A DNA stretch of 64,000 nucleotides, taken from assembly GCA_907164885.2 (NCBI GenBank), contig OU015501.1:21168631-21232630 (forward strand). The letters run 5' to 3'. Under the pieces are notes generated by a model. That model saw only the letters and a list, made by a program, of their open reading frames with translations, had not been told where the DNA came from and did no database searches. The number at the start of each line of letters is the position of its first letter. The first letter of the stretch is position 1. The position numbers and the translations under genes are program-made. This document shows, in pieces, positions 57,735 to 64,000 of the stretch. This DNA comes from Dolomedes plantarius (lineage: Eukaryota > Arthropoda > Arachnida > Araneae > Dolomedidae).

Positions 57735-58540
57735 CACTTCTATGGAAAATACATTTGGGTAAATATACGGGGAACGTGATACGGTCATGATACGGTCGCC
57801 AAGCTCAGGCGATTATGACGCCAGTGTTGTTTTGATGTTATTGCTGCAAATTTCTGACGCGTTTATCATGTGATTATTGCGTGACGCCTTTATCACATGA
57901 TTTTTCAGGTGATTTATCCTGACAAATTAGAAGAAACTTGCTATGTGGCACAATTTTAAATGCGACGCTTCAAGTTAACTGTTGTGTTGCGTCTTCTAGA
58001 GTGCAGATTGCTGAAAAATGAGTGACATGAATGAATTGAGTTTGTTGTTTAAGATGGATTTTATGGGAAACAGGTGTGTAATAGATTTTTGTATGGAGAG
58101 GCTATCTGAGCGAAGATGCCATTTAGCCATTCTCGCCTACGAGTTTCGTACATCCAGTGGTAGATTTGGTTTACTGATTATTACAGCCAGCATATTCATG
58201 GCGAAGCCGGCGGTTGACGGAGCCATGTGCGCCTGCGATTTTCATACAGTCAGCGTTTTGTTTTACCAACTTATTGCGTTGATTACGCTTGGAATTCGTC
58301 ATTACGTAGCACCGCGCTTGCATTTGATCTTACGAGACGCGCCTGCGATACTTTTCCTACAAGCAAAAAGGAAGAACCGGTGAGGGAAAAGAAAAACCTT
58401 GAAAAGAAAATAAACTGCTGTTTGTAGCAAACTCTCAAACGCGCCAAGCAGTTGGAGAAAAAAAAATGGCTTGGCGAGAAACCGTATAATGTTTTTCATA
58501 TTTACCTAAATTTGTACTATAGATCACTAGTTTAAACTCT
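57735..58540. mobile_element. TIR-bounded element of unknown family
   Basis: Inverted imperfect ends are visible: ATTTGGGTAAATAT, ATACGGT and CGCCAAGC near 57750-57810 recur in reverse complement near 58470-58530. The interior is GC-richer and holds a 121-codon plus frame (58018-58383) with no recognised domain. It is probably a non-autonomous DNA transposon; target duplication not found. Confidence 0.4.
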
Positions 58541-58973
58541 CCGGACCACTAAATAATTGTTTTAATTCAATTGAAACCGGAAAATCTCTTACCTGGAATG
58601 ATTCTGTTTATTAAAGTTGGCAAAACTCTTGAAACTCTATAAAACCTCAAACTTCAACGAATCAATTTTGAGATGCATCTTTCGGGTAAATACAAGATCT
58701 TTAACCATCAAACAAGTTGCTCTGATCGGAGGAGGCTGGTGGCGACAGGTTTCAAATAAGGGCCAATTGTTCGCTATAATTGAATATTCAGAATCGATCT
58801 GGAATAACTCGCACACAACAACTTGAATTTCGAGTACACTTTCCTTAAAAACTCTACATAAACATTTATTAGAACTTCCCATCAATTTTACTGGTCAGCC
58901 CTTAATGGCAGAAGTTGCAAGTCGTCACTTTCTCTCTTCAAGACAAATGTCAGAACTGCCAGTCACCCTACAT
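58541..58973. other. Intergenic DNA, nothing recognised
   Basis: Short frames on both strands (58617-58885) lack domains. Confidence 0.5.
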
Positions 58974-59153
58974 CCTTAGTTTGGTTTTGGTTGAAAGCAC
59001 TACGGTCAATTTTTGCTACACAAGGACTAATTAGACCGGGAGGTACAGCTTAGAACCGATTCCGAACGGCTACAAACATTCATGTTAATAGTGGGACTCG
59101 AACCCACAGAATTTGGTGCTGAAAACCAGAGCCCTAGTCATTCGGCCACCTCC
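58974..59153 (-). mobile_element. tRNA-derived SINE, full length
   Basis: On the minus strand a tRNA-like head carries an A box (GTGGCCGAATGACTAGGG) and a B box (GGTTCGAGTCC) about 40 bases apart. A body and a degenerate AAACC-type tail follow. CCCTACAT at 58966-58973 and 59152-59159 is a probable target duplication. The head resembles a tRNA for a class II amino acid, but it is a SINE, not a tRNA gene. A truncated sister copy lies at 3538-3614. Confidence 0.85.
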
Positions 59154-59159
59154 CTACAT

Positions 59160-59225
59160 ACATAAAAGCTCTTAAAGGGGCTGACCATCTTCGGCCCCTT
59201 TTGTTTAATTTATCGCTTTATATAA

Positions 59226-59256
<31 letters not shown>

Positions 59257-59852
59257 CTTTTAAAACAATCCTTGATGCATGAGACGAAGAAATTAATCAT
59301 TTAAAATATTTTTAATTTTTAAGAAATATATAAGCAGTATTAATGAAAGTTAGAATCAATGATTTCAAATCAGGTTAAACACAATAACTAAAAATATTAT
59401 TTATTTATTTTTTCATTTTACAAACCTCACAGGAGAATTAGTAATACATTCTCTGCCAGATAGACTATTTTTTATTTCCTGACTGAAAATCAAAAAAATT
59501 ATCAGGCAATAATGTACAGCATAATGTAAAATATCCAAATTTCTGCACACAAAAACAACTTCATACTTTGCTAACTTTGAATAAAATTAAAGAATCAATT
59601 TGTTTATAGTCTATTTTATACTCTGTACAGATTTAAATATTTGACTCAAAATGTTTTATCCACAAGTTTTAGAGATATTGCATTTTTCGTGACAGTCAAA
59701 GCATTAAAAACCATAACCGAGAAAAATGAATTTAAAACTTCATTTTAGATAGTTAATTAATTATGCTTAATTCCAATTCTTAAAATGCACAGGTTCATAT
59801 GAAAGACCTTCTGTCTTTTCAATATTTATCCTTTCTCTCTTCCTATTAGCTT
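59160..59852. other. A+T-rich intergenic DNA with an AT array
   Basis: AT array at 59228-59257; otherwise nothing recognised. Confidence 0.6.
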
Positions 59853-61451
59853 TTAAAATTTTTCGTTCTTTTTATATATTGATAAAGAGTGCCGCTTAGA
59901 ATTAGTTGTTTGGGTATTATATAACTTTTTACACCCTCTTTCTGTGTAGTATCCTGGATCTATACCTAACTTATTAAGCACATTCAAACAACCTGAATAG
60001 CCTTCATCAAACTGTGTAACAGAATCATGTACTCCTAAAAGAATTGTCTGATAGCACACAAATAATTCTTTGGGTATTCTTTGCCATAAATTAAAATTGA
60101 ACCTTTCGTTTGAATCTTGAGGTTTTCCATGCAAACAATTAGACAGAAAATCTCTTTGGCACAGATCCATGTATACAAGCTGTTTTATTGCTTAGTTTTT
60201 CTTAGAATGTTTTGCCTGAGGCTTGAGCTCGCTTATATGCACACCAGCTTTGCTCGCCTTTTAGACATGTACCATGCATTGGATTTAACTGCTGTTGCAG
60301 GACAGTAGAATAAGGCAGCTATTACAGCTTCTTGTATGGTAATTAAATCCCCAATATCATTCCGTATAGCTATGCCGTAAAAGTTTTGTCGTTTGCCAAT
60401 AAAAGCATCTGAAAGTTTCCCATCACCAGAGGGTCCTCGACTTTTAATTTTCGTAAACGGGTACCAATCCTTTTCTGAACATGCCCTATGCATTTGAGCT
60501 TTTGGACACTAATATCACCATATATCTAACACGAAGGAACACATTCGACACTCCATCATCATAATAGTCTGTATATTTCAGGTTGTGGAGTGAAATTGGG
60601 TGACTGAATATTCCCAATGCTCCAACAGACTCCATGCTAGATGCTAGTGCCTTCAAAATTGCAATGACAAAAAGGATCTGCTTTAAATGAATCATAACAC
60701 TGATCTTGCTCCATTTTTTTCAGTTTTCTATTTATTCTACAGTAAGCAGACATGATTTCTATATCGACAACTTCCCTGTATCAACAGAGATAACAGTCAC
60801 ACACCCATTCAAGGAGGAGAAACCTCTTTGCTGAAATGTTCTATCCAACGATACACCATAATCATATATTCCATCCATATTATCAGATATCCTTTCTCTG
60901 ATTTCCATAACAGCTTTTGTCATTGAATTTTCGCTGATACCCCTACAGTATTTAGTAGTTTATCGGACAGTTTACTGAAGACATTTTTATGTGATGGAGG
61001 TGGAAAATTCAGCGTTGCACAAAGTTTTTTAGCAGCAGAACGTCCCTTATCAATTTGTCGCTTTCCATACACAAGGCACTTAATTATTTCTGGTAAATTA
61101 TTTAGTGTCTTTAAAGAAGAAAATCCATGTTTGAAGTGGCAACTACAGCATTTCGGAGAAAAGGTAGAACACATTCCATATTCTCCATTGAAGTGTAAAG
61201 CTTCGTGAAAACATTTCGGGCAACTTAGAGCACACAAAACATTATTTAAAATGCTTAAATGAAAATACGATTTCCAGAGAAATTTTCTGATGATAAATGT
61301 GAAGGACCGTCATCTTTTGTTAACTTAGAAGCACTTCCAGTCGCGGATTTCAATTCGTCAATCAAAACTTCATTTTGTTTTGATTTGTTTGTGAAACGAT
61401 TACAATTAAACTTACGTTTCTTGGATCAAATATTACTGTTTTTCCCCATAT
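59853..61451 (-). pseudogene. Mutator-like transposase, decayed
   Basis: From an ATG near 61451 (MGKNSNI, then SKKRKFNCNRFTNKSK) to a stop near 59853, about 530 codons match the arthropod Mutator-like transposase family. Motifs in order: CPKCF near 61215, SSLKTLNNLPEIIKCLVYG, a damaged QRGFSSLNGCVTVIS near 60815, then KLKSRGPSGDGKLSDAFIG and RQNFYGIAIRND near 60380, and LWQRIPKELFVCYQTI near 60085. At least five stops or frameshifts break it. The catalytic Asp and Glu were not all traced. No terminal inverted repeats or 9-base target duplication were found, so element borders are unknown. Confidence 0.75.
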
Positions 61452-61522
61452 TTAAAACAATTATTTATAGAAAAGGCCGTTTAGCGGAGCACACATATGC
61501 AATAAAACGAAAAAGAACGTAA

Positions 61523-62156
61523 ACAAATCTGCTACGTAAAAAAATGGTACAGATTCAAACTTAAACATTACACCCCCTGTTGTCAAATCATTAAAAAAAG
61601 GTTCTGAAAGTAAGTGTATTAAATATTAATACTTATATTTAAACAGGTTTTTATTATGTAAAAAGGGAATCTTGTGAAATTTTCAGTCTGTTAACGAAAA
61701 TAAACAACTTTCTGGTTCTTTAATCTGTCACTCCCGATCCTTTTAACTGCGCACTTCCAGTGTAAACTTAGGGAATGAGTTTCGTATAATTGACAATATA
61801 TCCATTTCGGATGAACGTAAAAACAAAATGGAAACAGTTTTGGAAAGCTAAAAGATTGAGCTACAATATGACATCAAAAATAGAAAATTCATTTAATTTT
61901 TTTAGCACAAAATAATATTTTTTAGGTAATCAGCCTCCATTACTTATGTAATTTTTCAATTTTCGTTAAATTTTAGTTCTGTATTTGAAGTATTATTGAA
62001 TTATAAAAAATGTTTACACTTAGTTTTAATTTTAATATAACTTTATTATAACCGTTTTAATATCCGTTTCTAAAGCGGAGTGAGTTTCTTGGAATGCTAA
62101 ATGTACGGCGATAAAGTAAACACAACTCACAGATAAGCAAACACAACCGAATTTTT
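61523..62156. other. Intergenic DNA, nothing recognised
   Basis: No gene or repeat structure recognised between the Mutator-like remnant and the ankyrin frame. Confidence 0.6.
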
Positions 62157-63176
62157 GAAGAATTTTTGCCGAATTTTTAGTAGACAAAGGCGCTGATTTG
62201 AATGCTAAGACAAAGAATGGCATAACCTCGCTTCATTTTGCAGTGTGCATGGGAAATTTAGAGATTGCCGAATTTTTAGTAGGCAATGGCGCTGATTTGA
62301 ATGCTAAGACAAAGAATGGCATAACCCCGCTTCATTTTGCAGTGTGCATGGGAAATTTAGAGATTGCTGAATTTTTAGTAGGCAATGGCGCTGATTTGAA
62401 TGTTGTGGATGCGATTGGCAGAACCCCTCTTCATCATGCAGTGGACAAGGAAAATTCGGCGATTGTTGAAAATTTAGTAGGCAAAGGCGCTGATTTGAAC
62501 GCTAAGGACAATAATGACATAACCCCACTTCATTCTGCAGTGTATAAGGAAAATTTAAAGATTGTGGAATTATTAGTAGGCAAAGGCGCTGGTTTGAACA
62601 CTATGGATATAAAGGGCCTCACCTCGCTTCATTATGCAGTGGACAAGGAAAATTTGGAGATTGTTGAAATTTTACTGGGCAAAGGCGCTGATTTGAATGT
62701 TAAGGATAAGAATGGCAGAACTCCGATTCATTATGCAGTGCACAACAAAAATATGAAAATTGCGGAAATCTTAGTAGGCAAAGACGCTGATTTGAATGCA
62801 AAGGATAAGGATGGCATAACTCCGCTTCATTGTGCAGTTTACAAGGAAAATTTAAAGATTGTGCAATTTTTAGTAGAAAAATGCGCTGGTTTGAATGTTA
62901 TGGATAACGAAGGCAGAACCCCGCTTCATCATGCCTTTTAGAGGGAAATTTTGATATCGCCGAATTTTCAGCTTACAAAGTCACTGGTTTGAATACTAAG
63001 GATTAGGACAGAACTTCGCTTTATTATTCAGTGTACAGGAGAAATTTGAAGATTGCGGAACGTTTAGTATGCAAAGGTCCCGATGCGAATGATATGGATA
63101 AGTAGGGCAACACACTTCTTCAATACGCAGCAGGAAGTCTATCACAAAGTTCTGAACTGAGAGCTGAACAGCTATA
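62157..63176 (+). pseudogene. Ankyrin-repeat protein, partial and decaying
   Basis: An open frame from 62157 to the stop at 62939-62941 encodes about eight 33-residue ankyrin repeats, each with the TPLHxAV and LVGKGADLN-type core. There is no ATG start; the frame opens after a TGA. The first two repeats are almost identical at DNA level (a recent 99-base duplication). Beyond the stop, one base out of frame, two more repeats persist to about 63176 with internal stops (NFDIAEFSAYKVTG, RNLKIAERLVCKG). Ankyrin arrays mediate protein-protein binding and give no specific function. It may be an exon of a host gene, a broken gene, or of bacterial origin. Confidence 0.72.
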
Positions 63177-64000
63177 GGATTTTCTTCAACTGGTATGAAT
63201 AAAGATAATACACCTTAAAATTTCTAAAGCCAATTACGGGAAACGCAGGAATTTGGTCATTATTTGGGTCCTAGTTGGGGTGTTTTCGATGTAGTTAACA
63301 ACTGTTTCTCCGTATAAGTCACAATTATTTTCTTTCTTTTTAAAATCATCAGGGGTTTAGCATATTTCTACTAATTTTTCTGTACTTGCAACTCGTTTCT
63401 TTTTTTAGCTAGCTAGTTTAACTATTCCCTCGAATTCGGGATCAAAAATATGTTGAAACTGATTTTAAGATAGCCTTAAATAGTTGAAATTTTCAAATCG
63501 ATTTTATGACGATAATTTAATAAATTGATTTTCAGTCACTTGGCTTTTGTATCTTATTGTTTTGTTTATTTTATAAGATGCAGAGCTGCACATTTTATTT
63601 GTTGATTATCAGTTGAAAAAATGTAACCGAATCCTGAACTCGCGTTATCAGTAATTTCTATGCTTGACCTGCTGTTTTTCCCCTTCCTATTCTCAATGAT
63701 TGTCATCCAAAATACTCAAGAAAAAAACGGTTATCTATTCATGAATATAAACTAGTTTATACAAGTATATTTACGTATGATATAATCTATGTATATAGCT
63801 ATATGTCGTTTTGTATGTAATGTTTTTATATAATTGTTGTATTTTACTTGTACATAGCAGTTTTAAAACATACATAATTATAGATATACAATTTATAAAT
63901 TTAACATTTCATAACTTGTATTCATATATTATATATTTGTGTGTAAACTTATCTATATAGCTTCAATGAATCCTATTTATGAACACTTGCATAGACGCCA
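63177..64000. other. A+T-rich DNA, nothing recognised
   Basis: No coding frame, RNA gene or repeat border seen up to the window end. Confidence 0.65.

Noticed and set aside
58018..58383. A 121-codon frame considered as a host gene
   Set aside because: It lies inside an inverted-repeat-bounded element and has no recognised domain or splice context.
58974..59153. A nuclear tRNA gene
   Set aside because: The tRNA-like head has A and B boxes but continues into a SINE body and AAACC tail, with a target duplication; it is a SINE.
62157..63176. A latrotoxin-like venom gene, suggested by ankyrin repeats in a spider
   Set aside because: Ankyrin repeats alone are not diagnostic; no other toxin region is visible and the frame lacks a start and is decaying.

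Overview
The window is animal nuclear DNA and almost certainly comes from a spider, probably an orb-weaver relative. It is very A+T-rich and gene-poor, with long dinucleotide arrays. Its transposon families (Tc1, mariner, hAT, Harbinger, BEL/Pao, a non-LTR element with an (AAC)n tail, and tRNA-derived SINEs) match those common in spider genomes. That assignment rests on family knowledge, not on a database search.

Only one intact host gene is seen: an uninterrupted 428-codon beta-adrenergic-like octopamine receptor on the minus strand (19690-20976). A possible 5'-UTR splice acceptor lies just upstream, a strong splice donor lies 62 nt past the stop, and a locally GC-richer stretch (about 21.66-22.30 kb) may hold its promoter or first exon. 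Regions 0-19 kb and 22-30 kb are mostly featureless, with scattered microsatellites, SINE and LINE ends and one mariner remnant.

From 29.6 to 43 kb the window is a dense, nested transposon graveyard. A tRNA-SINE with a 12-bp target duplication is split by a hAT element with a perfect 8-bp duplication. That hAT carries a TTAA-flanked insertion and a 328-bp hAT MITE, also with a perfect 8-bp duplication. Next come a long-TIR mariner relative, a CXC-domain fragment, a decayed Tc1 (DD34E), a second SINE, a mariner broken by a Harbinger element and two palindromic MITEs, and a Tigger/pogo remnant.

From about 44.3 to 54.0 kb the character changes. Decayed bacterial mobile elements lie side by side: an IS256-type, an IS3-type and an IS1-type transposase remnant, then what looks like an ORF-less group II intron with its 5' conserved region and its domain V/VI, and a long decayed reading frame of unknown identity. 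Spider transposons have since inserted into this block: two inverted 1413-bp Tc1 copies, a DD41D Tc1/mariner element inside the group II intron, a DD36E fragment and a SINE piece. I read this as an old transfer from a bacterial endosymbiont, degraded in the spider nucleus. It is the most unusual part of the window.

The last 10 kb hold a decayed BEL/Pao retrotransposon (minus strand), a probable solo LTR, a TIR-bounded unknown element, a third SINE, a decayed Mutator-like transposase, and an ankyrin-repeat reading frame whose 3' part has decayed.
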